Positions 35,974 to 44,928 of a DNA stretch of 64,000 nucleotides are shown piece by piece. Origin of the DNA: CAVXFS01 sp963761115 (GTDB taxonomy: Bacteria > Pseudomonadota > Gammaproteobacteria > Burkholderiales > Gallionellaceae); NCBI GenBank assembly GCA_963761115.1, contig CAVXFS010000004.1, positions 558,001 to 622,000 on the forward strand, in the 5' to 3' direction. Both the position numbers and the translations under genes were made by a program. Position 1 is the stretch's first letter; every line of letters starts with the position of its first letter. Below the pieces are notes generated by a model that was not told where the DNA came from, did no database searches, and was given only the letters and a program-made list of their open reading frames with translations.

Positions 35974-37900
35974 TTATTTTTCGTCCTTGACTTCTGTAAA
36001 TTCCGCATCCACAACGTCACCCTCATCCTTGGCCGGCTCGGCCTGCTGGGTTCCGCCTTCGTTGGCTTGTGCCTTGGCCTGTTCGGCGGCATACATCTTT
36101 TCGCCCAGTTTTTGCGCGGCGGTCGAGAGTGCCTCGGCCTTGGCGTCAATGGCAGATTTGTCATCGCCCTTGACCGCCTCCTCGGCATCCTTCAACGCTG
36201 ATTCGATCACACCTTTTTCATCGGCCGTGAGCTGGTCGCCGTATTCCTTCAGCGACTTTTGCGTGGAGTGGATCAGCGCATCCAGCTGGTTGCGCGAGGT
36301 CACCAGTTCGATTGCCTTCTTGTCCTCGTCGGCATGCGCTTCGGCGTCCTGCACCATGCTCTGGATCTCCGCTTCGGACAGGCCGGAACTGGCCTGGATC
36401 TTGATCTTGTTCTCCTTGCCGGTGGCCTTGTCTTTCGCGCTGACATGCAGGATGCCGTTGGCGTCGATGTCGAAGGTCACCTCGATCTGCGGCATGCCGC
36501 GCGGTGCCGGCGGAATGTCGGACAGGTTGAACTGACCCAGGCTCTTGTTGCCGGAAACCACATCACGCTCGCCTTGCAGCACATGGATGGTCACCGCGTT
36601 CTGGTTGTCGTCGGCGGTGGAGAATACCTGCGACGCCTTGGTCGGGATGGTGGTGTTCTTCTTGATCAGCTTGGTCATCACGCCGCCCAGGGTTTCGATA
36701 CCCAGGCTGAGCGGGGTTACGTCGAGCAACAGTACGTCCTTTACTTCGCCCTGCAGCACGCCGCCCTGGATCGCCGCACCCACGGCCACAGCTTCATCCG
36801 GGTTCACGTCCTTGCGCGGCTCCTTGCCGAAGAATTCCTTGACCTTGTCCTGCACCTTGGGCATGCGCGTCTGGCCGCCGACCAGGATCACGTCGGTGAT
36901 GTCGGAGGTGGAGACACCGGCATCCTTCATCGCGATCTTGCACGGCTCGATGGTGCGCGCGATCAGGTCCTCGACCAGGCTTTCCAGCTTGGCGCGGGTG
37001 ATCTTGACCGCAAGGTGTTTCGGGCCGGAGGCGTCTGCGGTGATGTAGGGCAGGTTCACTTCGGTCTGTTGCGCGGAGGACAACTCGATCTTGGCTTTTT
37101 CCGCCGCGTCCTTCAGGCGCTGCAGTGCGAGCATGTCCTTCTTCAGGTCGATGCCGCTTTCCTTCTTGAACTCTTCCACCAGGTATTCGATCACGCGCAT
37201 GTCGAAGTCTTCGCCGCCGAGGAAGGTGTCGCCGTTGGTGGACAGCACCTCGAACTGGTGCTCGCCCTCGATCTCGGCGATGTCGATGATGGAGATGTCG
37301 AAGGTGCCGCCGCCGAGGTCATATACCGCGATCTTGCGGTCGCCTTCCTGCTTGTCCAGACCGAAGGCCAGTGCGGCTGCGGTCGGCTCGTTGATGATGC
37401 GCTTCACGTCGAGGCCGGCGATGCGTCCTGCATCCTTGGTGGCCTGGCGCTGGCTGTCGTTGAAATAAGCGGGCACGGTGATGACGGCTTCGGTGACCGG
37501 TTCGCCCAGGTAGTCCTCGGCGGTCTTCTTCATCTTCACCAGCACCTGCGCGGAGATCTCCGGTGCGGATATCTCCTTGTCGCGCACCTTGACCCAGGCG
37601 TCGCCGTTCTTAGCCTTGGTGATGGCATAGGGCACCATGCCGATGTCCTTCTGCACCATCGGCTCTTCGAAGCGGCGGCCGATCAGGCGCTTGATGCCGT
37701 ACAGCGTGTTCTTCGGGTTGGTCACGGCCTGGCGCTTGGCTGCCGCGCCGACCAGGACTTCGCCGTCTTCCATATAGGCGACGATGGAAGGTGTGGTGCG
37801 CGTGCCTTCCGCGTTCTCGATCACCTTCGGTCTTGCCGCCTTCCATGATGGCGACGCACGAATTGGTGGTGCCGAGGTCAATGCCGATGATTTTTCCCAT
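35974..37900 (-). CDS. dnaK: chaperone DnaK (Hsp70), one frameshift
   Basis: 641 residues after correction. The N-terminus is MGKIIGIDLGTTNSCVAIMEGG; the ATPase phosphate loops (DLGGGTFDISI), the LLLDVTPLSLGIET substrate-domain start and the acidic tail (DVVDAEFTEVKDEK) are all normal. One extra G near 37830 shifts the frame: codons for EGGKT are followed in another frame by KVIENAEGTRTTPS. The length, 1927 bases, is one more than a multiple of three. As DnaK is nearly indispensable for stress survival, a sequencing error is the likely cause. Confidence 0.95.
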
Positions 37901-37961
37901 GTTTCTTTCCTTTCGATTGAATACGTGTAAATCACGATTTATTGCTGCCTTGCCGACTAAG

Positions 37962-37987
37962 ATGAGGGCGGTAAAGGGTATTTCAAG
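37962..37987 (-). promoter_or_regulatory. sigma-32-like heat-shock promoter of dnaK
   Basis: On the minus strand CTTGAA (37987-37982) and CCTCAT (37967-37962) are spaced by 14 bases, against the consensus CTTGAA–N13-15–CCCCAT. It lies 61 bases before the dnaK start, between the upstream hairpin and the gene, so dnaK-dnaJ can be transcribed apart from grpE. Confidence 0.7.
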
Positions 37988-38004
37988 TGCAAAAACATAG
38001 TTGC

Positions 38005-38074
38005 CAGTCGTTAGACGTTAGTCGCTAGTTGAGGCAGATGCCGCGCCGTTCTTTAACTAACGACTAACGACTGA
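38005..38074. repeat. heptamer-repeat palindrome between grpE and dnaK
   Basis: AGTCGTTAGACGTTAGTCGC (from 38006) faces TTAACTAACGACTAACGACT (from 38053). The arms are complementary and would form a hairpin in the grpE transcript 8 bases after its stop codon. It is the same unit as in the dnaK-dnaJ spacer. It may act as a terminator-like or processing structure. Confidence 0.75.
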
Positions 38075-38081
38075 ATAAAAA

Positions 38082-38642
38082 CTATTCCTTCCCCTTCGCC
38101 ACCATCACCATCGCCGGGCGCAACACGCGATCATGCAGCAGATAACCCTTCTGCATCACGCTGACCACGGTGTTGGGCTCCTGCTCGCTTTCCAGCATGC
38201 CGATGGCCTGATGCTGGTGCGCATCGAACTTCTCGCCGACCGGGTCGATCTCCTTGATGTTGAATTTTTCGAACACACTGGATAGCTGCTTGAGCGTCAG
38301 TTCCATGCCGCTCTTGAAGCTTTCCACGTTTTCGGTCTTGACCTCCAGTCCGGCCTGCAGGCTGTCCATCACCGCCAGCAGTTCATTGGAGAAGCGCTCG
38401 ACGGCGAATTTCTGTGCCTTGCCGATGTCGTCCTGCGCGCGTCGGCGAATGTTCTCCGCCTCGGCTTTGGCATACATCCATGCGTCATAGTGTTCCTGTG
38501 CCTTCAGCTCGGCGGTTTTCAGCAGTTCTTCCAGGCTGGGCATGATCTCGTCAGCGTTGTCCGGGCTGCCGGCAACAGCTGCATCTGCATTGCTCTTTTG
38601 CAGTTCTTCAGGATTCTGCGAGGTGCTTTTGGTGTGCGCCAT
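38082..38642 (-). CDS. grpE: nucleotide exchange factor GrpE
   Basis: 186 residues. A long N-terminal helix (ELLKTAELKAQEHYDAWMYAKAE) with IRRRAQDD leads to the beta domain with FDAHQHQAIGM and VLRPAMVMVAKG. GrpE releases ADP from DnaK. The ATG at 38642 has GGGAG 9 bases upstream; the frame continues open far beyond, but that part lies opposite the MFS gene and is not coding. hrcA is not next to it. Confidence 0.94.
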   Translation of the reverse strand: MAHTKSTSQNPEELQKSNADAAVAGSPDNADEIMPSLEELLKTAELKAQEHYDAWMYAKAEAENIRRRAQDDIGKAQKFAVERFSNELLAVMDSLQAGLEVKTENVESFKSGMELTLKQLSSVFEKFNIKEIDPVGEKFDAHQHQAIGMLESEQEPNTVVSVMQKGYLLHDRVLRPAMVMVAKGKE

Positions 38643-38673
38643 TAGGATTTCTCCCATTATCGATTTGAGGCAG

Positions 38674-38699
38674 ATGGGGATCATTTTTCCGCTTTCAAG
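38674..38699 (-). promoter_or_regulatory. sigma-32 heat-shock promoter of grpE
   Basis: On the minus strand CTTGAA (38699-38694) and CCCCAT (38679-38674) are separated by 14 bases, a perfect match to the heat-shock consensus core. The start site would lie near 38667, about 25 bases before the grpE ATG. Confidence 0.85.
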
Positions 38700-38780
38700 T
38701 GCTGGCCGCAAAAAATATTCCGGCGTGAGATAATCAATCGCGTAGCGAGCCCATCCGGGCCTCGATTTCATTCCTTTGCC

Positions 38781-39950
38781 GTGACCCACCAGAAAAACCA
38801 CTACTGGCGCATCGCCGGGTTCTACTTTTTTTATTTTGCCTTCGTGGGCATGTTCGCGCCTTACTGGAGCCTGTACCTGAAGTCCATCCGCTTCGATGCG
38901 GTGCAGATCGCAGTGCTGATGTCGGTGCAGCCGGTGATGCGCATGCTTGCGCCCAGCCTGTGGGGTTGGCTGGCCGACCGCACCGGCAATCGCTTGCAGG
39001 TGGTGCAGATCGCGGCCAGTCTGAGCGTCCTCAGCTATGTCGGTGTGTTTGCCACCACCAGTTTCTGGGGCATGGTCCTGGTGCTGGCGTTGATGGGATT
39101 CTTCTGGAGCGCTTCGATGCCGCTGGTGGAGGCGACCACGCTGACTTACCTGGGCAAGCACTCGGCCCGCTATGGTCGTATCCGTTCCTGGGGTTCGGTC
39201 GGGTTCATCATTGCCGTGCTGGGGCTGGGCTATGCCTTCGACCATATCGCCATCCACTGGCTGCTGTGGGCGGGGCTGTTCATCATGCTGGGCATCCTGT
39301 TCTTCGCGCGGCAGATCCCGCCGACCCAGGTGCTGCCGCATCATACCGACAACCAGCCGGTACTTCGTCTGGTAAGCCAGCCGCAGGTGCTGGCATTTCT
39401 GGGCGCCTGTTTCCTGATGTCGGTGGCACACGGGCCTTATTACACCTTCTTTTCGATCTACCTGGTGGATCACGGCTACGCCAAGAGTGCGGTCGGCGGT
39501 CTGTGGGCGCTGGGCGTGATCTGCGAGATCGGCATCTTCTTCCTGATGCCGTGGCTGATGCGTCGCTATTCCCTGACCCATATCCTGATGGTGAGTTTCG
39601 CCAGCGCAGTGTTGCGCTTCCTGCTGATCGGTTGGGCGGTAGACGTATTGCCATTGCTGCTGTTTGCGCAGATGCTCCATGCCATCACGTTCGGCGCCTT
39701 TCATGCATCTGCGGTCGCACTGGTGCATCACTTCTTTCAGGGGCGCCATCAATCCAGGGGGCAGGCGCTATACGGCAGCATCACCTATGGTGCGGGCGGC
39801 ATGCTGGGCGGGTTGGCCAGCGGCCCGGTGTGGCAGCACTGGGGTCCCTCGGTCATGTATTCGATGAGTGCGCTGGCTGCGTTGCTGGGCTTGCTGCTGA
39901 TGTGGTGGAAATGCAGAAAGCTGACTGATATGGCCACGCTACCTTCCTGA
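38781..39950 (+). CDS. MFS transporter of the HcaT/LacY-like family
   Basis: 389 residues with twelve hydrophobic helices. The N-terminal WRIAGFYFFYFAFVGMFAPYWSLYL and the loop GWLADRTGNR place it in the MFS_1-like group with HcaT and nucleoside/lactose permeases. The substrate is unknown. The start is GTG at 38781 with no strong ribosome site. It diverges from grpE, and leuC starts 94 bases downstream. Confidence 0.85.
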   Translation: MTHQKNHYWRIAGFYFFYFAFVGMFAPYWSLYLKSIRFDAVQIAVLMSVQPVMRMLAPSLWGWLADRTGNRLQVVQIAASLSVLSYVGVFATTSFWGMVLVLALMGFFWSASMPLVEATTLTYLGKHSARYGRIRSWGSVGFIIAVLGLGYAFDHIAIHWLLWAGLFIMLGILFFARQIPPTQVLPHHTDNQPVLRLVSQPQVLAFLGACFLMSVAHGPYYTFFSIYLVDHGYAKSAVGGLWALGVICEIGIFFLMPWLMRRYSLTHILMVSFASAVLRFLLIGWAVDVLPLLLFAQMLHAITFGAFHASAVALVHHFFQGRHQSRGQALYGSITYGAGGMLGGLASGPVWQHWGPSVMYSMSALAALLGLLLMWWKCRKLTDMATLPS

Positions 39951-40043
39951 GTGCGACCTGTCCCGGACGCATCCGGTCGCGATGCGCTTCGTGAAATCGC
40001 AATGCCGCTGTGGCATAATCCGCCGCTCGACTGGAATGAACAA

Positions 40044-41447
40044 ATGGCCGCACAAACTTTATACGACAAACTCTGGGATGGGCATCTGGTGCGGCAGCAG
40101 GCCGATGGCACTGCGCTGATCTACATCGACCGTCACCTGGTGCATGAAGTCACCAGTCCGCAGGCGTTCGAAGGCTTGAAGCTGGCCGGGCGCAAGCCGT
40201 GGCGCATCGCCTCCATGCTGGCCGTGCCGGACCATAATGTGCCGACGCAGAACCGTGGCAGCGGAATCTCAGACCCGATATCGCGCTTGCAAGTGGAGAC
40301 GCTGGATGCCAACTGCGCCGAGTATGGCGTGGCCGAATTCAAGATGAACGACCTGCGCCAGGGCATCGTGCATGTGATCGGCCCGGAGCAGGGTGCGACC
40401 CTGCCCGGCATGACCGTGGTATGCGGCGATTCGCATACCAGTACGCACGGCGCCTTCGCTGCGTTGGCTCACGGTATCGGCACGTCCGAGGTCGAGCACG
40501 TGATGGCGACGCAATGCCTGGTGGCAAAGAAATCCAAAGCCATGCTGGTAAAGGTGGACGGTGAATTGCGCAAGGGCGTCACTGCCAAGGATATCGCGCT
40601 GGCCGTGATCGGCAGGATCGGCACGGCGGGCGGCACCGGTTACGCCATCGAATTTGCCGGCAGCGCCATCCGCGCGCTGTCGATGGAAGGGCGCATGACC
40701 CTGTGCAACATGGCGATCGAGGCCGGCGCGCGTGCCGGGATGATCGCGGTCGATGACACCACGATCGACTACATCAAGGGCCGTCCGTTGGCACCCAAGG
40801 GTGAGCTATGGGACAAGGCAACGACTTTCTGGCGGACATTGCATAGCGATGAAGGCGCAAGGTTCGACAATGTGGTGGCACTGGACTCGGCACAGATCAG
40901 GCCGCAAGTGACCTGGGGCACGTCGCCGGAGATGGTGGTCGCGATCGATGGTCGCGTGCCGGATCCGGCCTCGGCGCCGGATGAAGTAAAGCGCCAGGAC
41001 TGGGCTCGCGCGCTCAATTACATGGGCCTGCAAGCCAATACGCCGATCAGCGAGATCATGGTCGATATCGTGTTCATCGGCTCCTGCACCAACGCCCGCA
41101 TCGAGGACCTGCGCGCGGCGGCGGTTGTGGCGCAGGGCAAGCATGTCGCTGCCAATGTGCTGCGCGCGATGGTGGTGCCGGGCTCCGGGCTGGTCAAGCA
41201 GCAGGCCGAAAAGGAAGGGCTGGACAAGGTATTCATCGCGGCCGGATTCGAGTGGCGCGAGCCGGGCTGTTCGATGTGCCTGGCGATGAACGACGACCGG
41301 CTGGAGCCGGGACAGCGCTGCGCCTCCACCTCGAACCGAAATTTCGAAGGGCGGCAGGGGCAGGGCGGACGCACCCATCTGGTCAGTCCGGAAATGGCAG
41401 CCGCGGCGGCGATCGCCGGGCATTTTGTTGACGTGAGTAAATGGTGA
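40044..41447 (+). CDS. leuC: 3-isopropylmalate dehydratase large subunit
   Basis: 467 residues. It isomerises 2- to 3-isopropylmalate in leucine synthesis. The [4Fe-4S] cysteines are in GSCTNAR and PGCSMCLAMN, and the substrate segment CGDSHTSTHGAFAALA is intact. The ATG at 40044 gives the family N-terminus MAAQTLYDKLWDGH; upstream in-frame codons are not conserved. It is the first gene of leuC–entericidin–leuD–leuB. Confidence 0.96.
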   Translation: MAAQTLYDKLWDGHLVRQQADGTALIYIDRHLVHEVTSPQAFEGLKLAGRKPWRIASMLAVPDHNVPTQNRGSGISDPISRLQVETLDANCAEYGVAEFKMNDLRQGIVHVIGPEQGATLPGMTVVCGDSHTSTHGAFAALAHGIGTSEVEHVMATQCLVAKKSKAMLVKVDGELRKGVTAKDIALAVIGRIGTAGGTGYAIEFAGSAIRALSMEGRMTLCNMAIEAGARAGMIAVDDTTIDYIKGRPLAPKGELWDKATTFWRTLHSDEGARFDNVVALDSAQIRPQVTWGTSPEMVVAIDGRVPDPASAPDEVKRQDWARALNYMGLQANTPISEIMVDIVFIGSCTNARIEDLRAAAVVAQGKHVAANVLRAMVVPGSGLVKQQAEKEGLDKVFIAAGFEWREPGCSMCLAMNDDRLEPGQRCASTSNRNFEGRQGQGGRTHLVSPEMAAAAAIAGHFVDVSKW

Positions 41448-41458
41448 AAGGAACGGGA

Positions 41459-41578
41459 ATGAAAAGAGTTGCATTTTTGCTGGTGGTGGCGGGAATGATT
41501 GCTGGTTGCAATACCATGAACGGCCTGGGGAAAGACATACAAAAGGGTGGGCAGGCGATCGAAAAAGCCGCTAACTGA
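41459..41578 (+). CDS. entericidin-like small lipoprotein
   Basis: 39 residues: MKRVAFLLVVAGMIAGC forms a lipoprotein signal with Cys17, followed by NTMNGLGKDIQKGG and a short amphipathic tail. This matches the entericidin A/B (EcnAB) family, small toxin/antidote-like membrane lipoproteins. AAGGA stands 7 bases before the ATG. It sits between leuC and leuD, an arrangement I recall from other Betaproteobacteria, and is easily missed because of its size. Confidence 0.85.
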   Translation: MKRVAFLLVVAGMIAGCNTMNGLGKDIQKGGQAIEKAAN

Positions 41579-41635
41579 TGCTGCAACCCTGTTGCGCGCA
41601 GGTCATGTGCAGATTGATCTTATTGAGGTGAATTG

Positions 41636-42268
41636 ATGCAAAGCTTTACTATTCTGGATGGACTGGTCGCTCCGCTGGATCGAGCCAACGTCGATACAGA
41701 TGCGATCATCCCGAAGCAGTTCCTGAAATCCATCAAGCGTTCGGGTTTCGGGCCGAATGCGTTCGATGAGTGGCGCTACCTGGATCACGGCGAGCCGGGC
41801 ATGGATAACTCGAAGCGGCCGCTCAACCCGGATTTCGTGCTCAACCAGCCGCGCTACCAGGGCGCGCAGGTATTGCTTGCGCGCGAGAATTTCGGCTGCG
41901 GCAGCTCGCGCGAACACGCACCGTGGGCGCTGGAGGATTTCGGTTTCCGTGCCATCATCGCGCCGAGTTTCGCCGAGATCTTCTTCAACAACTGTTTCAA
42001 GAACGGTATGCTGCCGATCAAGCTCGCGCCGGATACGGTGGATGCGCTATTCAAGTCGGTAGAAGCCGAGCCGGGCTTTCACCTGAAGATCGACCTGGAG
42101 CAGCAAACCATCACCGCGCCGGATGGCGAGGTGGTCGGGTTCGAGGTCGACGTGCACCGCAAGCATTGCCTGTTGAACGGACTGGATGACATCGGCATGA
42201 CTTTGCAGCATGTGGATGAGATCAAGGCGTTTGAAGCAAGGCATCGCGCGGCACAGCCGTGGTTGTAA
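41636..42268 (+). CDS. leuD: 3-isopropylmalate dehydratase small subunit
   Basis: 210 residues. It is the swivel subunit that completes the LeuCD active site; NFGCGSSREHAPWAL and NVDTDAIIPKQFLK are the family motifs. The ATG at 41636 has GAGGTGA upstream; a TTG directly before it is in frame. A long tandem repeat separates it from leuB. Confidence 0.96.
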   Translation: MQSFTILDGLVAPLDRANVDTDAIIPKQFLKSIKRSGFGPNAFDEWRYLDHGEPGMDNSKRPLNPDFVLNQPRYQGAQVLLARENFGCGSSREHAPWALEDFGFRAIIAPSFAEIFFNNCFKNGMLPIKLAPDTVDALFKSVEAEPGFHLKIDLEQQTITAPDGEVVGFEVDVHRKHCLLNGLDDIGMTLQHVDEIKAFEARHRAAQPWL

Positions 42269-42273
42269 GAGGC

Positions 42274-42509
42274 GGGGAGTGGGGAGTGGGAAGTGGGAAG
42301 TGGGAAGTGGGAAGTGGGAAGTGGGGAGTGGGAAGTGGGGAGTGGGAAGTGGGGAGTGGGAAGTGGGGAGTGGGAAGTGGGAAGTGGGAAGTGGGAAGTG
42401 GGAAGTGGGAAGTGGGAAGTGGGAAGTGGGAAGTGGGAAGTGGGAAGTGGGAAGTGGGAAGTGGGAAGTGGGAAGTGGGAAGTGGGAAGTGGGAAGTGGG
42501 AAGTGGGGA
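42274..42509. repeat. heptanucleotide tandem repeat (about 34 units) in the leucine operon
   Basis: GGGAAGT, with the variant GGGGAGT mostly in the first dozen units, is repeated about 34 times without interruption between the leuD stop and leuB. The period of seven keeps all frames open on both strands, producing spurious repetitive ORFs. A unit in inverse orientation (ACTCCCCACTTCC) closes the spacer at about 42549-42562. The remaining bases of this 323-base gap hold only the leuB leader. It is a likely slippage-prone VNTR. Confidence 0.95.
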
Positions 42510-42591
42510 TGGGTTTCCCACTTGCTACTGAGACGCGTAGCGTCGCTCTACTCCCCACTTCCTGATTTCAGAATTTATTTGGGAATTTGAA

Positions 42592-43656
42592 ATGAAAATT
42601 GCAGTATTGCCTGGTGACGGCATCGGTTCCGAGATCGTGGCCCAGGCCGTCAAGGTTATGGAGGCATTGCGCAGCGATGGCCTGAAGCTGGAACTGGAAT
42701 ACGCGCATATCGGCGGTGCGGGTTACGATGCTGCGGGCGATCCGCTGCCGGAAGCGACGATGACGCTGGCGCAGCAATCCGATGCCGTGCTGCTTGGCGC
42801 GGTGGGCGGCTACCAGTACGACACGCTGCCGCGCCCTATGCGGCCGGAGCAGGGATTGTTGCGCATCCGCAAGGGGCTGAACCTGTTTGCCAACCTGCGC
42901 CCGGCGATCCTGTATCCGGAACTGGCGAGTGCCTCCTCCCTGCGGCCGGAAGTGGTTTCGGGACTGGACATCATGATCCTGCGCGAACTGACCGGAGATA
43001 TCTATTTTGGCCAGCCGCGCGGCATCACCACGCTGGAGAGCGGCGAGCGCATGGGATTTGATACCATGCATTACAGCGAGTCGGAAGTTCGCCGCGTAGC
43101 GCATGTCGGATTCAAGATCGCGTTGAAGCGAAGCGGCAAGGTGTGTTCGGTAGACAAGGCGAATGTGCTGGATACCAGCATGTTCTGGCGCGAGATCGTG
43201 ACGGATGTGGCGAGGGAATATCCGCAGGTTGAGTTGTCGCACATGTATGTGGACAATGCTGCCATGCAGCTGGTGCGCGCGCCCAAACAATTCGACGTCA
43301 TTCTCACTGGCAATATTTTTGGCGACATACTTTCGGACGAGGCGTCGATGCTGACTGGCTCCATCGGCATGCTGCCGTCTGCGTCACTGGATGAGAACAA
43401 CAAGGGATTGTTCGAGCCATGCCATGGTTCCGCGCCGGACATTGCCGGCAAGGATATCGCCAATCCGCTGGCGACGATCCTGTCGGTGGCGATGATGTTG
43501 CGATACACCTTTTCTCGCGATGCAGAAGCGCAACGCATCGAGGATGCGGTGCGCAAGGTCTTGCAGCAAGGGTTGCGGACCAGTGACATACATGAGGCCG
43601 GCATGCAGATCGTCGGCACCGATGCGATGGGTGATGCAGTAGTTAAGAGCTTGTAG
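42592..43656 (+). CDS. leuB: 3-isopropylmalate dehydrogenase
   Basis: 354 residues. It oxidises and decarboxylates 3-isopropylmalate with NAD. LPGDGIGSEI at the start, the substrate arginines (about 90-110), VDKANVLD and NIFGDILSDEASM (Mg-binding aspartates) are intact. The ATG at 42592 begins MKIAVLPGDG. asd follows after 41 bases containing two GTGGTGA units. Confidence 0.96.
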   Translation: MKIAVLPGDGIGSEIVAQAVKVMEALRSDGLKLELEYAHIGGAGYDAAGDPLPEATMTLAQQSDAVLLGAVGGYQYDTLPRPMRPEQGLLRIRKGLNLFANLRPAILYPELASASSLRPEVVSGLDIMILRELTGDIYFGQPRGITTLESGERMGFDTMHYSESEVRRVAHVGFKIALKRSGKVCSVDKANVLDTSMFWREIVTDVAREYPQVELSHMYVDNAAMQLVRAPKQFDVILTGNIFGDILSDEASMLTGSIGMLPSASLDENNKGLFEPCHGSAPDIAGKDIANPLATILSVAMMLRYTFSRDAEAQRIEDAVRKVLQQGLRTSDIHEAGMQIVGTDAMGDAVVKSL

Positions 43657-43697
43657 GAAGTGGTGAGTGGTGAGTGGCCAAGTTCAAGGAGATCTGA

Positions 43698-44804
43698 TTG
43701 AGAGTAGGCTTTATAGGCTGGCGCGGCATGGTGGGATCGGTGCTGATGCAGCGCATGCGCGCGGAGCGGGATTTCGATCTGATCGACCCGGTTTTTTTCA
43801 CCACTTCGCAGGTGGGCGGCAAGGGGCCGGATGTTGGACGCGAAGTGCCGCCGCTGAAGGATGCCAGGGACATTGCCGCATTGAAGGCGATGGATACAAT
43901 CATCTCTTGCCAGGGCGGGGACTATACGAGCGAAGTGTTTCCGGCCTTGCGCGCTGCCGGCTGGCAGGGTTACTGGATCGATGCCGCTTCCACACTGCGC
44001 ATGGAGCAGGACTCGGTTATCATCCTTGATCCGGTTAACCTGAACGTGATCAAGGATGCGCTGGTTCGAGGCAAGAAGGATTTTATTGGCGGCAATTGTA
44101 CGGTAAGCTTGATGCTGATGGCGTTAAGCGGATTGTTCAAGACGGACCTGATCGAATGGATATCTTCGATGACCTATCAGGCCGCGTCTGGGGCTGGTGC
44201 GCAGAACATGCGAGAATTGCTTCACCAGATGGGTGAGGCTCATCGCGTTGCCCGGAACCTGCTGGATGATCCCGCTTCTGCTATTCTGGACATAGACCGC
44301 GAAGTAGCAGGTATACTGCGAGACGAGAGCTTTCCCACCGCCAGTTTTGGCGTGCCCTTGGCCGGTAGCCTGATCCCCTGGATCGACAGGGACCTGGGTA
44401 ACGGACAGAGCAAGGAAGAATGGAAAGGCAAGGCCGAGACCAACAAGATTCTCGGGCGCAACAGCAATGCCATCTCCATAGATGGACTGTGTGTGCGCAT
44501 TGGTGCGATGCGTTGCCATAGCCAGGCGCTGACCATCAAGTTGAAGCGCGATGTAGCGCTGGACGAGATAGAAGGCATGCTTGCCGATGCGAATGAGTGG
44601 GTAAAAGTGGTGCCCAACCGGCGTGAGGTTACCATGCGCGAGTTGACGCCTGCTGCGGTGACCGGTTGTTTGACCGTGCCAGTCGGCAGGCTGCGCAAGA
44701 TGGATATGGGTGCTGAATACTTGTCCGCTTTTACTGTGGGGGATCAGTTATTGTGGGGCGCGGCGGAACCGTTGCGGCGCATGTTGCGTATATTGATCGA
44801 GTAG
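43698..44804 (+). CDS. asd: aspartate-semialdehyde dehydrogenase (TTG start)
   Basis: 368 residues. It makes aspartate semialdehyde for lysine/diaminopimelate, threonine and methionine. The NADP loop GWRGMVGSVL and the catalytic Cys134 (GGNCTVSLML) are present. The TTG at 43698 is supported by AAGGAG six bases upstream and gives the family N-terminus MRVGFIGWRG. leuB–asd–fimV is a common betaproteobacterial order. Confidence 0.95.
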   Translation: MRVGFIGWRGMVGSVLMQRMRAERDFDLIDPVFFTTSQVGGKGPDVGREVPPLKDARDIAALKAMDTIISCQGGDYTSEVFPALRAAGWQGYWIDAASTLRMEQDSVIILDPVNLNVIKDALVRGKKDFIGGNCTVSLMLMALSGLFKTDLIEWISSMTYQAASGAGAQNMRELLHQMGEAHRVARNLLDDPASAILDIDREVAGILRDESFPTASFGVPLAGSLIPWIDRDLGNGQSKEEWKGKAETNKILGRNSNAISIDGLCVRIGAMRCHSQALTIKLKRDVALDEIEGMLADANEWVKVVPNRREVTMRELTPAAVTGCLTVPVGRLRKMDMGAEYLSAFTVGDQLLWGAAEPLRRMLRILIE

Positions 44805-44928
44805 ATAATCTGTTTTGAATTAGCAGTCTTGATGCATGATGTCATGCATGTATTCAACTTGCATGACTAAGTCTATGATGTTAGCCTGATCAGTGACTGG
44901 GCTCTGGAAACTTAAGGAATAAAACGTA

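Noticed and set aside
36259..37848. 529-codon open frame on the plus strand
   Set aside because: It is exactly antisense to dnaK, with no ribosome site and no recognisable domain.
38643..39752. Long N-terminal extension of grpE on the minus strand
   Set aside because: It runs opposite the MFS gene, has His/Gln-rich shadow composition, and the true grpE start has its own promoter and ribosome site.
42274..42509. Possible CRISPR array
   Set aside because: The units are seven bases long and contiguous, with no spacers and no cas genes.
42079..42590. Repetitive ORFs encoding SGKWEVG or PLPTSHF repeats on both strands
   Set aside because: They arise because a seven-base tandem repeat has no stop in any frame. 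They have no ribosome site and extend from leuD coding sequence.
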